A stretch of 64,000 nt of DNA from Cannabis sativa (lineage: Eukaryota > Streptophyta > Magnoliopsida > Rosales > Cannabaceae). The position numbers were made by a program, and so were the translations under genes. Positions 45,423 through 57,824 of this stretch are shown in pieces. A model generated the notes under the pieces. That model ran no database searches. It was not told the DNA's origin and saw nothing but the letters and a program-made list of their open reading frames with translations. The stretch covers positions 34,275,660 through 34,339,659 of the forward strand of contig NC_083601.1 of NCBI RefSeq assembly GCF_029168945.1, read 5' to 3'. Positions within the stretch are counted from its first letter, which is position 1, and each line of letters opens with the position of its first letter.

Positions 45423-45702
45423 TATGACCTAACCTTCGGGCTAGGATATTTTATTATTTTTATATATGTGCGATCTTTTTTTTCACACTTTATATATTTC
45501 AACCTGTCCTTTGGCTCAGGTTTTCATACTTACGCTCTTTATTTTTGCGCATGTTTTTTGACCTGCCCTTTGGGTCAGGATATTTTACTTAGCTTGACCT
45601 GCCCTTTGGGTCAGGATATTTTACTTAGCTTGACCTGCCCTTTGGGTCAGGATATTTTACTTAGCTTGACCTGCCCTTTGGGTCAGGATATTTTACTTAG
45701 CT
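45423..45702. repeat. 36-bp tandem repeat between convergent genes
   Basis: Four near-perfect 36-bp units start at 45559, 45595, 45631 and 45667. Two degenerate relatives are near 45423 and 45498. Each unit contains an imperfect dyad, CCTGCCC-TTT-GGGTCAGG. The array fills the spacer between the stop of the antisense gene (45278) and the stop of pol (45776), where the two transcripts should terminate. Confidence 0.9.
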
Positions 45703-45775
45703 TGTTTTTGTTTGTCCGTGCGTATACCCTAGTACCCCGAGTGGCACGTAAACTTTGTTTTCAAGGCACTCGCCT

Positions 45776-46585
45776 TTATTTAATATAGAGGAGGCATACA
45801 TTTGGACGGTACAAACCCTTTGAACAAAAGCTAAGTTTAATTCGCCACCGGTAGTATTTTACGAGGTGATCGGCATTCCAGGCTCTTGGGACAGTAGTTC
45901 CGTCCATTCTTTTCAGCTTGTAAGTGCCAGAACCGATTTCGTCCTCGATTTCATATGGTCCTTCCCAATTTGGTCCAAGTACCCCCACTCCGGGTTCTTG
46001 GGTGGCTGGGAAGACCCTTCTTAGGACCATGTCACCAATAGCGAACTTTCTGTTTTTAACCTTGGAGTTAAAATACTTGGTCACCTTCTTTTGATAAGCG
46101 GCCATCCGTATTTGGGACTCATCCCGGAGTTCTTCGACTTGATCCAGAGCTTCTTGGAGCAGGGCCTGATTAGTGGCCGGATCGTAGGTCGTTCTCCTGT
46201 GGGATGGGAATAATGTTTCCACCGGGACCATTGCTTCACAACCGTATGCCATTGAGAACGGCGAGTGACCGGTTGTGGTTCTGGGGGTCGTCCGGTAGGC
46301 CCACAATACCCTTGGCAATTCTTCAGGCCAGTTATTTTTACAAGCCAGTAGCTTCTTTTTCAAGGTGACCTTTAGGATTTTATCGATCGCCTCCGCCCGG
46401 CCGTTTGTTTGTGGCCGGCTACCGCGGAGAAGCTTTTCACTACTCCGTGTTGGTTGCGAAGTCGCAAATTCCTCGCAATCAAATTGCTTTCCATTGTCCG
46501 AGACTATTTTGTGAGGTAAGCCGTATCGACACACTATGTTTTTGATAACAAAGTCCAACGCCTTCTTAGCGGTTATTGTCTTCAT
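45776..46585 (-). pseudogene. gypsy integrase core (C-terminal half)
   Basis: The frame continues integrase from KTITAKKALDFV, with the second catalytic Asp in VSDNGKQFD and the Glu-region RPQTNGRAEAIDK. The C-terminal domain follows (WEGPYEIEDEIGSGTYKL, PRAWNADHLVKYY). Between FDCEEF and RPQTNG the residues do not match the family, consistent with two compensating frame shifts. It is separated from the upstream frame by one extra G near 46590-46600. Stop at 45776-45778. Confidence 0.9.
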
Positions 46586-48332
46586 AGGCTCGGCCTTCCG
46601 TCCACTTGGTGAAGTAGTCCACTGCTACTATTGCATACTTTACCCCTCCTTTTCCCGTAGGTAGAGACCCGATGAGATCTATGCCCCAGACCGCGAAGGG
46701 CCAGGGGCTTGTCATCAGCGTGATCTCATTTGGAGGGGCTCTCGGTATGTTTGCGTACCTTTGGCACGAGTCACACTTTTGGACATAGTCTATACAATCT
46801 TTTTTCATTGTTGGCCAGAAGTATCCCTGCCTCAATATTTTCTTTGAGAGGCTGGGTCCTCCCGTATGATCTCCACAGAACCCTTCATGGACCTCCAGCA
46901 TGATTTGTCTAGCTTCAGGGTCCGATACACACCTTAAATAAGGCATGCCGAGTCCTCTTCGGTAGAGAATTTGATCCATCATTACATAACGATGAGCCCG
47001 ATATCGAATCTTTCGAGACGTTGCCCTCTCTTGGGGCAACTCACCTGTGGTTATGTATTTTATGATGGGGACCATCCAGCTGGGTTCTTGCCCAACCGTT
47101 TGTGTGGTCTCTTTTATTTTGATGCTTGGCTCTGCCAAGCGTTCCACGGGTACTACCCCCAGCTCTTCGATCTCAGTGTCCGAGGCTAGCTTAGCCAGAC
47201 AGTCCGCGTGAGCGTTCTTTTCTCGGGGGATTCTTTCTATTTTATAGTCCGTGAACTCGTGGAGCAGTTCTCGAACTATTGTTACGTACGCGGCCATCCT
47301 TTCGCCGCGGGTTTGGTATTCTCCGGATACTTGGTTTACGACCAGCTGGGAATCGCTGTAGACTTCCACTCTCTTGGCTCCTACAGCTTTAGCCAATTTT
47401 AGCCCTGCTATTAGGGCCTCATATTCGGCTTCATTGTTCGAAGCTGTGAAGTTGAATCGGAGTGCTGCCTGGAGCCGCAACCCGGTAGGCGATATCATAG
47501 CCACTCCGGCTCCTGAACCGTTTTCATTTGAAGCTCCATCCACAAATACTCTCCAAGTGGGGATGGGTGGCTCCGGAGTATTGGCTGTTGCCTCGGCTTC
47601 ATTACATTCGGTGATGAAGTCCACCAAGGCTTGGCCTTTTATGGAAATCCGGGGCACGTAATGCAAGTCAAACTGACTCAGTTCCATTGCCCATTTGAGG
47701 AGTCTTCCGGAGGCTTCAGGTTTCTGGAGAACTTGCCGGAGTGGGTGATTGGTCAAAATTCTGATCGGATGGGCTTGGAAGTATGGTCTCAACTTCCGTG
47801 ATGCCATCAGGAGGCAGAATACTAGCTTTTCCATTACCGGGTACCTTGTCTCGGCCCCTATCATGCGTTTACTAACATAGTACACGGGGTGCTGAATCTT
47901 TTCTTCCTCCCGGACCAATGCAGCACTGACCGCATGTTCGGAGACGGCCAAGTAAAGGAACAAGTCTTCTCCAAGGACGGGCTTTGATAGGATAGGAGGT
48001 TTGGCCATATGGTCTTTTAACCTTTTGAATGCCTCCTCGCATTCCTCCGTCCATTCGAACTTTTGGCATTTCTTCAGTATGTTGAAGAAGGGTATGCACT
48101 TGTCCGTGGATCGTGAGATAAAACGGCTCAGTGCGGCTACCTTTCCGGTCAAACTTTGCACGTCCTTATGTTTTTTGGGGGATGGCATGTCCAGGAGAGC
48201 TTGGATTTTTTCCGGGTTCGCCTCAATCCCCCTCCGCCGACTATGAAGCCTGTGAATTTTCCCGATTTGACCCCGAAGGTACACTTTTTCGGGTTGAGCT
48301 TCATGCCGTATCTCCGGACGACTTCGAAACAT
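46566..48332 (-). pseudogene. gypsy RT end, RNase H, archaeal-type RNase H and integrase N-terminus
   Basis: Reading leftward come the RT thumb/connection (ANPEKIQALLDMPSPK, WTEECEEAFKRLK) and RT-linked RNase H (LYLAVSEHAVSAALVREE). Then comes a second, archaeal-type RNase H (WRVFVDGASNENGSGAG, NNEAEYEALIAGL, YSDSQLVVNQVSG, HADCLAKLAS). Then come the integrase HHCC zinc region (HEGFCGDHTGG, CDSCQRYA) and the first catalytic Asp (WGIDLIG). Duplicate RNase H is diagnostic of the Tat lineage. The frame begins after a G-run indel near 48240-48250. Confidence 0.93.
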
Positions 48333-49891
48333 TCTTCCAAGTCGCTTGCATGGCTATTGCATGCTTTGGATTTGACGAGCATGTCGTCTACATATACTTC
48401 CATGTTTCGTCCTGTGAGGCTTTTAAACATCCGGTTAACCATTCTTTGATAGGTTGCTCCGGCGTTTTTCAGTCCGAAAGGCATGACTAGGTAACAATAT
48501 ACCCCCTTATCGGTCCTGAAGCTAGTGCACTCCTGGTCTGCCGTATGCATCTTTATTTGATTGTACCCAGCATAGGCATCCATGAAAGATAGCAGTTTAA
48601 ATCCGGAGGTGGCGTCCACCATCTGGTCAATCCTGGGCAGCGGAAAGCAGTCCTTTGGGCAGGCTTTGTTTAGATCTGTGAAATCTATGCAAACCCGCCA
48701 AGTCCCGTTTGGCTTGGGCACCAGGACCGGATTGGCTAGCCATTCCGGATAGTATACGTCGCGGATCATGCTATTGGACAAAAGTTTATCCACCTCTTTC
48801 TCTAAGGCCTCGGCTTTCGCCGAGTCGAGCGGGCGTCTCTTTTGCTGTATAGGAGGCATGTCCGGGTTGACGTTGAGGACATGGGTGATGACATGAGGGC
48901 TGATGCCGGTCATGTCCTCTTGGCGCCATGCAAAAATGTCAATGGCGCCCTTCAGTGTTTTTATTATTTTATCCTTTTCCTCCGGATCTAGTCCTCTCCC
49001 TATCCGGAGTACTTTGGTGGAGTCGTCGTCGCACACTGGTATCTCTTCGACGTCCTCCATTGGTTCTACGACCCTTTCGGATCCTATACGAGGATCCAAC
49101 TCGTCTTCTTCGGCCTTCTCTACTTCAGGGGGCCCCCGGACCATGAGCACTGGCAAGTGGGTGGCAACGTTGTAACATTGTCTGGCCTCCCCTTGATTTC
49201 CCCTCACCGTTCCGACTCCGGCTTCCTGGGTAGGAAATTTTAGGCATAGGTGTCGGATGGAAGTTATTGCACCAAAGTCGACGAGGGCCGGTCGGCCTAA
49301 GATTGCGTTGTAGGCTGTTGGACAGTCTACTACCACGAAGGTGCAATACTTGAACGTGCTCTGGGGAGTATCCGGGCACAGGGTAACTGGGAGCCTGACT
49401 TTTTCCATCGGGATTAGAGTTGTCCCGTTAAACCCTGTGAGCTGCGATCCGCTAGGAGAGAGGTCCCGGTCGGTCAACCCTATCGCAGTGAAGGCCTCTT
49501 TGAAGAGCAGGTTCACGGAACTTCCATTATCAATCAGGACCCTAGCCACTACTTTATTTGCAATGGGGGTCTCTATGACCAGCGGGTCGTGAAGAGGAAA
49601 ACGCACTGTCTTGGCGTCCTCTTCCGTGAACGTTATGGGCTGGTCCATTAGCCGAGGCCTTTGAGCTGGGAGTTGAGTGACCTCCCACACCTCACTGTGC
49701 CTTGCGGCCTCGGCGTATCTTTTTCGCTCCTTTCGAGTGTTACCTCCGATATGGGGACCTCCGGAGATCATAGCTACCCGTCCATTAGGCCGGGGCGGTA
49801 GTCCGGGTATATGCCGGGTGTCACTGCGGGAGCAGCGGAGGCAATGCTCCCGCCGTACCCCCGGTGTTCCCGAAGGCATGCCCCCCGCCAC
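48149..49891 (-). pseudogene. gypsy protease and reverse transcriptase
   Basis: Protease shows VLIDNGSSVNLLF (the usual D-S/T-G appears as DNGS here) and ILGRPALVDFGA. RT follows with WLANPVLVPKPNGTWRVC, DFTDLNKACPKDCFPLPRID, the MPFGLKNAGATYQ block and the catalytic YVDDMLVKS. The frame is lost at a G-run after GFIVG near 48245 and resumes in the 46566-48332 frame. Up to that point the RT motifs are intact. Confidence 0.93.
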
Positions 49892-51813
49892 CCGCCCGGG
49901 TTAAGGTGGGGTAACCTATTCTTGATCCACTCATAGAGGTGGCCCAACCGGATCAGATTCTCAATCTCATCTTTGAGATTTTTACACTCGTTGGTGCTGT
50001 GGCCAATGTCGTTGTGATATTCGCACCTTTTACTCGGATCTCTCCGGGAGCTGTCCTTGTACAATGGCTGGGGTCTCCGGTAATGCGTGTTCTGCCTTGT
50101 GGCAAAATAGACACGTTCCTGAGAGTCCGTGAGCTCTGTGTACTGGGTGTATTGGGGTGTGTACCCCTTCTTTTGGCGCTTCTCTCCCGTTCGGGTGCCG
50201 CCCTTGGAAGACCTCTTGCTTCTAGACCCCGGGTAGGGCCCGTTAAGCTAGCGGTTGGGGCAGCCTGTGAAGGAGCCCGTCCATTCACCCCGGACGGATT
50301 GCCGTAATGGGAAGATGCCGGGGGCAGAGCTTGGTTGTATCCGGGAGTAGCAGAAAACTGTATGCCACTAACCGGAGGGGTCGCGGTCGGGACAGTACCC
50401 GAGGGCGATACTCCCGGCATGTATCCTGCTATCCCGGTGGGATAATAGCCTCCGTAAGCCACGATCTGGGCTTCTTCGACGTTAATATATTTTTGGACTC
50501 GCTTCTGGAAGTCCTGAAGGCTAGCAGCCGCCTTCGTCGTAGTTCGTTCCTGAAGGAGTCCCAAAGGTGCGGATCCTCGCTTGGAGAAGCGCAAGCCGTT
50601 GTCCGTCGTCGACCTTCTTGGTCTTCGAGGCTTCCTCTCGAACCTCTCGATGTAATTCTTCAAGGTCTCGGTGGGTAGTTGCTTGATGTTGGTCAAGGCA
50701 CTAACCTCCAAATTGACCTTCCCGGCGGCGACAAATTGTCTCCGAAGTTGGTTTGGAGTTTGTTCCAACATCCCACCGATCCTGGTTCTAGTTTCTTGAA
50801 CCATTCCTCTGCCGAACCGCTCAGAGTGAGGGGGAAGCATAGGCATTTGGCGTCATTGCTGACCCGCATGACCGTCATGACTCGGTTGAATCGTGACAAG
50901 TGATCGATGGGGTCGGAGTTCCCAGTATATGCCGCCATTTCGGGCATCTTGAAGTTTTTAGGGAGCTCCGCCTCCAGGATATGCTTGGCACAAGGCTCCC
51001 GGTCCTCACTGTCCGAGTCGGAGTCATCTCCCTTCTGCCTCCGGAGACTCGGCAATATCTTTTCGAAGGATGGCAAGCTCGCCATAATCCCTTCGTTTAC
51101 GCACCCGAGGAGACTCCGGTCCGTATCTTTTGATCAAGGTGATCCCGGAGGTCACCTTGATTCCCATTGATTTGATTTCTCAGATCAATGGGTGGACATC
51201 TCTGTCCTCCTCTTCCTCTACCCCCTGGTTCCTGGTGCACGGAAACGCTTTTCCGGTCCCCTCGATCCTGAGGGCCAAGACTCCCCCTTTGGGGCTTGCC
51301 CCTCTGCGGACCTTTCCCTTTAGGGAAATCTGAGCGGACCTTACGCGGATCCTGCGCCTTTTTCTTTCGACCAGGGGCAGAAGTAGGGTTTTTTGTTTGG
51401 TTTTCCTCAGCAGGGTGCCTTATAGGGCTAGGTTCCCTAGGCCTTTGCTGCTGGGAATTAGGCGAAGACGCAGCTGGGTCCCTGTCGAGTCCAGCGGCCA
51501 TTGCCTTGGGATGCACGTGAATGCCAGCCGCCTCCATGGCTTTCTGCATGGCTAGCATCACCTCATGCATCTTTTGATTTTGCACTTTCTGAGCTTCGAT
51601 CTCAGCTTCGTGATCGATAGCTTTTTGTCTGAGGAGCACCAGCTCTTGGTAGCTTCCATCATCGTAAGCGTACTCGTCGAGGTGTTCCTCGTGGTTTTCA
51701 TCTGGAACTTCTTCCTCGGACTCCTCTGCTGCCCTTGAGGCTACATCCTCTTCATTGGGGTCTTGAGCGTCTTCTAGAGGGCGAGGGTGACGTGTAGCTC
51801 TTGTCTCCCCCAT
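49774..51813 (-). pseudogene. gypsy gag, broken by frameshifts
   Basis: The N-terminal part (51097-51813) is acidic with a helical Gln/Glu region (LLRQKAIDHEAEIEAQK) and a basic RGRGG tract. After a shift in an A-run near 51125 the gag domain proper reads FKMPEMAAYTGNSDPIDHLSRF and LTLSGSAEEWFKKL (50693-51085). It continues in the next frame with AAGKVNLEVSALTNIKQLPTETLKNYIERF (49953-50846). The C-terminal metal-binding-like CEYHNDIGHSTNEC is in the 49774-50064 frame. At least four single-base shifts are needed to join the parts. The start ATG is at 51811-51813, 42 bases from the PBS. Confidence 0.88.
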
Positions 51814-51854
51814 TGTTGTGAAGTTAAATGCTTGTTGTGAAGCAGCTTTCCTCA

Positions 51855-51873
51855 GCTCTCAATGAAAGCACCA
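51855..51873 (-). promoter_or_regulatory. gypsy primer binding site
   Basis: TGGTGCTTTCATTGAGAGC on the minus strand lies 3 bases inside the 5' LTR. The leading TGG complements a tRNA CCA end. I cannot name the tRNA from memory. Confidence 0.75.
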
Positions 51874-51876
51874 AAA

Positions 51877-52657
51877 TGTTGACCGAGTTTTTCGGCAACT
51901 AGTAAAATAGGATTGTAATAATGAGCTGTAAGAAAGCGAGATGAAGACTTTTTACGTGGTTGGGGCGTTAATGAGCCTTAGTCCACGAGCCACTGCTATT
52001 AATGGATATCTTTAATACAGATTCTACACTTGGGAGAATGTTTCTCTCTTTAATACAAGGAATGTTCTTGGTGAGTTTTTTCTCTTCTTGCTCTTTAGCA
52101 ACCAAGATTCTCCGACCCCATTAAATGAGCTTTGAGGGGGTATTTATAGTGTTTTGGTGGGGCAATCCCTAGAATTGTTCTTACACATGTGTCTATAAGT
52201 ATCCATAAAGTTGGGCATTTCCGATGAATATACCATGGGTGATGCATGGTCAAATCCCTAGGTGCTGTAGGGTTTTTATGGAGAATGTCCTTTTTGTCTT
52301 ATGATTGACGTGACTCTTCGCAGAGTAGCCGTCGCTAGACTTAAATGATCATTACTGTAGCGCTGCTGTTTGGGGGTTGTGCTGTCAGACTTTATTGCGT
52401 GTTACAGTCCCAACACGCTTCCTCCCATGCAGCATTAAATGCGACTTGATCTCTCGGGAGAGACCTGACACGTCCCGGAGTGCCTTCAAGCTATGCTCAC
52501 TTCCGGGAGTACCTTGTACTCCGGGTATATCCTCCGGGATCCATGCGAATAACGCTTCCTGGTGTCATAAAAAGACTTAGCAGTTCTTCCCAAATAATTT
52601 GATCCACGTGTCCCCTCTTGACTGGTCCACGTATATTGGGCGAATTTAGGAGCAACA
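51877..52657 (-). repeat. 5' LTR of the gypsy element
   Basis: This LTR is identical by eye over 781 bp to 40235-41015. A minus-strand CTATAAATA box near 52141-52149 would drive gag-pol leftward. Confidence 0.93.
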
Positions 52658-52662
52658 GTTTT

Positions 52663-54218
52663 CAATTTAACAAAATTTATTCTTAAAGATTCTTCTTATT
52701 TTCTACAAAATAAAATATATATTCTTCTTATTTTTAAGTTTCATTTTCTGTATTATTTAATTCATAAATTACTTTTGCTAAAGTTTCATTTTTCACGTTT
52801 GTATTATTTAATTCATAAATTACTTTTACTTCCTCGTAAATCATTATGACAAACATATATTAGAAATTTGGGTGAGATTATTTTCTATATACATAAAATA
52901 TTCCAAAAAAAAAAATTATAAAAATACGATTGTACGAAATTTCAAATATTTTTATGATTTTATTTACAAAAATATAGTTTTTTTTATCAGGGTCGGCCCA
53001 AGTATGGGACAGATTGACCATTGCACAAGACCCCCATTTTTATTTTATTTTTTTTTTTAAGAAAAGGCCTATTTTTTTTTTCTATTATATATACATAAAT
53101 AAAAAATTTATAATTGAAAATTTATGAACCAATCGTAAGAAAAAAAAAAAAAACTAGTAATAGAATTGTAGTTTTAAAATGTACATAATTTTTTTTTTCA
53201 AAGAGCCTAATTTTAAAATTTTGCACAAGGCCCCTAAAATGTTTGGGCCGGTCCTGCTTTTGATATATTTTTATGTTTTACTCTTATTAATTTGTTGTTA
53301 ATTTTTTATTATTTCATGTTCTTTTTTTTTTTTGTTTTGATGTTATTTTTTTTTATTTGTAAATTTACTTTATGTAGTTTTCATGTTATGTAGTTTTCTT
53401 GTTGTTTTTATAGAATGTAAAAATACAAAAAAAAAAATCTTTAAACATTAAAATATAAAAAAAAAAAAATAGTGTATTATATAATTATCCGAATTTAGGA
53501 ATGAATGCATTGTTACGTTACCTAGAATCTAATATTGTCCATTTCAAAATAAATAAATAAATTCAATATTCAACTAACTTAGAGTTTTTATTTTTATCCT
53601 ACATACTGGAAAAACAAAAAGTTGAAAGAAATTTTTTTGAAGAAGTTTCATCATTTAAATTTTTATTCACAAAAAAAAAAAAAATTATGCCAACTCTCAA
53701 GAGTACTAAAGTATAATCTTAAAATTAACCATGTTAATGTTAACAAGAAAAAAGAAAGAAAGTCTGATGACTTGTGAGTTGTATTATTATACATCAATAC
53801 TTTTCTCTGAGGAGCTTCAAAAGAGAATTTTCATTTTCATTATTTCTTTCATTAATTTAACTACAAAACATTACATGCATATCATTATCATCTTATGAAC
53901 AACATGAACTCAAAGGCCCAATTTAGTAGACTTCTGCCGATACAAATTAGAGCCGGCAAGTGATATTTCTTGTAGTAAGGAACTTTGGAAGCATTATATC
54001 ATGCATGGATCAATATCTATTGTAGCTATTACAAGATCACATTAACTTAATTTTCATCTCACCATATCTATATTATGATATATCAAGGATTTTGTGTTTT
54101 CTTTTTACATATTTGTTATTTTTAAGGGAGTTCTTGTTACATATACACAAAAATCATTCCCTTACGTCTGAGTATGTGCTAATAATGTAGGCATAATTAA
54201 CGTTATAGTATATACAAT
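52663..54218. other. AT-rich intergenic region
   Basis: Apart from a small hAT-like element at 52988-53256, I see only poly-A and poly-T rich sequence and a local duplication of TTCATAAATTACTTTT near 52760 and 52812. No gene. Confidence 0.5.
52988..53256. mobile_element. hAT-like MITE with CAGGGTCGGCCC ends
   Basis: CAGGGTCGGCCCA at the left pairs with CAGGACCGGCCCA in reverse complement at the right. GCACAAG.CCCC motifs lie inside each end. Flanks TTTTTTAT and CTTTTGAT agree at 6 of 8 positions, an eroded 8-bp duplication. The CAGGG.CGGCCC end is typical of one plant hAT branch. Confidence 0.65.
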
Positions 54219-54227
54219 GAATATTGA

Positions 54228-54626
54228 GGTTAATTAGGATTTTTGTCCTCTGAACTTTGACATGTACCGAATCATGCCTCGTGAACTTTTAATATCGTTA
54301 AAAATGCCCCTGAATTATTGAAATTGTTGGATTTAAGGACTTTTCTCTATTTTCATTCAATTATATTGTTTCAATGATTGTTTATGTACTAAATCATACT
54401 CCCCAGACTTTGATATCTACCAAATCATGTCTCCCGAACTTTGACATGTACTAAATTATGATCCTTGAACTTTCATCTATATTAGACTTTTTTACTAAAT
54501 TTGAAAAAAAAAGTCTTTTAATCTAACAATCTTAATAGTTCAGGGTGCATTTTTAACGACTTTAAAAGTTTAAGAAACATAATTTGATACATATTAAAGT
54601 TCAGGGGCAAAAATTCTAATTAGCCA
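54228..54626. mobile_element. MULE-like foldback element, GGCTAATTAG family, older copy
   Basis: The ends GGTTAATTAGG and CTAATTAGCC, with arms containing GAACTTTGACATGTAC, match the element at 19041-19427. Flanks GAATATTGA and AAATATTTA agree at 7 of 9 positions, a worn 9-bp duplication. No coding region. Confidence 0.8.
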
Positions 54627-54881
54627 AATATTTAATTTGGAATGGTCATAAAATTTGTGATATTCAAAGCAAAGCAAAACCAAGCCAATTTGTATTTATT
54701 ATTCTCAATCACGAGACATGTTGCACGTGTCATGTAAATTGGCTAATAAGTGAAGCATGACTATCTTGGACTTTCAATTTCACGGGATGTGCATTCACAT
54801 GGGTATACACTATACAGTCGGTCTTCTTTTAATTTACATTGACATATGCCCAATTAAGAGCCCATACTCTTTACGTATATA

Positions 54882-55217
54882 AGATAAATAGTGGTATAAA
54901 TTTAATAATTTTTTTAGAGGCATAAGTACATAATATTTATAAAAATTGTAATTTCTTTTTAACTTTATTGGTACAGACACTGTTTTTATTTAAAACAAGG
55001 CACATACTATTTTAGACTATTTAGTCTAGACATAAATATGTAGTACTAATTACTTTTAAATATTTTATTAATAAATTCAAAACAGAATCTATATTGAAGA
55101 AAGTGAAGGAAAATTATAGTTTTATTAACATTTGATGCTTATGCCGCTAAAATTTTTTATTGAATTTATGACTCTTACAAACTCAAAACTTTGAGTACTT
55201 ATATCGTTATTTACTAT
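54882..55217. mobile_element. MULE-like foldback element, GGGTAAATAG family, decayed
   Basis: The left arm AGATAAATAGTGGTATAAA and the right arm ending TTATTTACT align with the copy at 15805-16180. The shared interior includes TTTATTAATAAATTCAAAACAG. Ends and target duplication are eroded. Confidence 0.7.
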
Positions 55218-55430
55218 TTTTTATATATATATAATGTTTGTGTATTTGTTCTACATTATTTATGTGTGAGTAATTTATGGCATTTATATTACACTTAGTA
55301 TTCAACAAGCTATAACCTCATTTAGGATTTTTGTAAGTGAAATTTCAATAACCATCTTTAAATGTTTACTAATAATTAATTTTAAATCCCAAAAATATTT
55401 TATACTAAATTATTTGTACTTTTACTTTAG

Positions 55431-55842
55431 GCTCTGTTTGGTAAGAAGGAATGAGAGTAGTATAAATAGAGAGTTTCGAAAGAATGGGGAGTAAAAAGGA
55501 TGGAGATGATAGTTACTTTCATTCGTGTTGTTTGGTATTAAAAGTAAAGTTGAAAGGATGAAAAATAATATTAAAATTACGATTTTATTATTTTTTTAAT
55601 GTAATTATATATATTATTTTGAAAGGTAGAATAGTCATTTTATATACTTTTTTTTGTCTTTTTCTTCCATTCCCTCATTTTTGGAAGGATTAGAAATTGT
55701 GTATTTGAAAGGGAAAGAGTCTCCCTTCATCAATCCTCTTCCTTCCCCCCTCTCCCACTTGCCAAACAAGGGAATTCAATTCCTCTATCCCTCTCCCTAC
55801 ACCCCTATCTCTCTCTCCTCCTTTCTCCTCTATCAAACATAG
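55431..55842. mobile_element. hAT-like MITE with CTCTGTTTGGTA ends
   Basis: CTCTGTTTGGTAAGAAGG at the left and CTATGTTTGATAGAGG in reverse complement at the right are imperfect inverted ends. They enclose purine-rich then pyrimidine-rich arms. No clear target duplication and no transposase. Confidence 0.55.
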
Positions 55843-56725
<883 letters not shown>

Positions 56726-57100
56726 GGGTAAATACCATTTTGGATCTTGTGTTTTATTAAAGTTACTAATTGGATCCTTTGTTTTGTTAAATGATAAAAT
56801 AGATCCTATATTTTCCAAAATGGTATAAATATGACCCTAAGCTCAATTTTTAACAATTTTATTTTTTAATATAACCAACTTTAAGATAATTTCCAGCATG
56901 AATAGATACGAAAAATGTAATCAGTTTTGTCATAATATCTATAGATCAGATTATTATAAAGTTTTATTTTGACAAAAAATCAATCCAAGATCCTATTTGT
57001 ACAATTTTAGAAAATACAAGGTCTATTTTGTCATTTAACAATATAGAGGGTCCCATTAGTAACTTTTACAAAACACAACTTCCAAAATAGTATTTATCCC
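56726..57100. mobile_element. foldback element with GGGTAAATAC ends
   Basis: The inverted arms of over 100 bp (GGGTAAATACCATTTTGG and, in reverse complement, GGGATAAATACTATTTTGG) enclose a short centre. A perfect 8-bp duplication, TTTATAAA, lies at 56718-56725 and 57101-57108. GGG...CCC ends favour a MULE, the 8-bp duplication would fit hAT, so the superfamily is open. Confidence 0.82.
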
Positions 57101-57289
57101 TTTATAAAACTTAAGTATCTATTTATATTAATGGGATCGTTTTAATGTATGAATATTAAATTTTTCTTTAAATAATTGAATAAGTATTATTTTAGTGTGA
57201 TTAAATTTATAAAAAGAAGTTTATATTACAGTCACTCACTCACACCGATTATTTTGCTTTATGAATTATAATCTACTGATCATATTTAG

Positions 57290-57824
57290 GGCTCGTTTGG
57301 TATGACACATTGTATTGTATTAATATTATTTAATATAATATAATGTTTGGTATTGAGTTGTATTAATAAATTGTGTAAGGTTATAAATATTTTCAATACA
57401 CTTGATCCCAACACCAACTACGGGTCTGGGTCCCAGGTGCGAGTCCTGGGTCCCGAGTCCGGCTCCTAGGTCCGGGTCCAAGTCTCGGTCTGGGGCCCGG
57501 GTCTACGTCCGAGTTTCGGGTTTCGAGTCCAAGTCTGTCCTAGATTCGTGTCCGGGTCTTGATCTCGGGTTCGGGATTCGGGGTTCGAGTCTGGGTCTCG
57601 GGTCCAGGGTCCAAGTTCGGGTCTCGGGTTTGGGTTTGGGTCCGGGTTGGAGATTGGTGTTGACCCGAATCCTTTGTAAATATTATAATATAAGCTAATA
57701 CGAACTATTTGTTATGTATTAAAAATTTTGGTCGTAATAATTAATACAATACATTGATTTATCTATACATAATATTATTTATTATTAATACAATACAATC
57801 CTTATACAGCGTATCGAATGAGCC
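57290..57824. mobile_element. hAT-like MITE with GGCTCGTTTGGTA ends and GGGTCC core
   Basis: GGCTCGTTTGGTATG at the left and GGCTCATTCGATACG in reverse complement at the right are the ends. Inner inverted TTGTATTGTATTAATA motifs follow. The core (57418-57665) is a degenerate GGGTCC/GGGTTC array of about 250 bp. The target duplication is unclear (ATATTTAG against ATTAGTAA). Confidence 0.6.

Larger units (their letters stand above)
40235..52657 (-). mobile_element. complete Ty3/gypsy Tat-lineage retrotransposon with antisense gene
   Basis: This 12.4-kb element is bounded by two 781-bp LTRs (TGTTGACCGAG...GAGCAACA on the plus strand) that are identical by eye. The 5-bp duplication GTTTT lies at 40230-40234 and 52658-52662. 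Gag, protease, RT, RNase H, a second archaeal-type RNase H and integrase read leftward on the minus strand. The extra RNase H is a hallmark of the Tat lineage. Between integrase and the 3' LTR (40235-41015) lies a plus-strand spliced gene. The element is GC-rich relative to its AT-rich surroundings and is very young. Confidence 0.96.
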
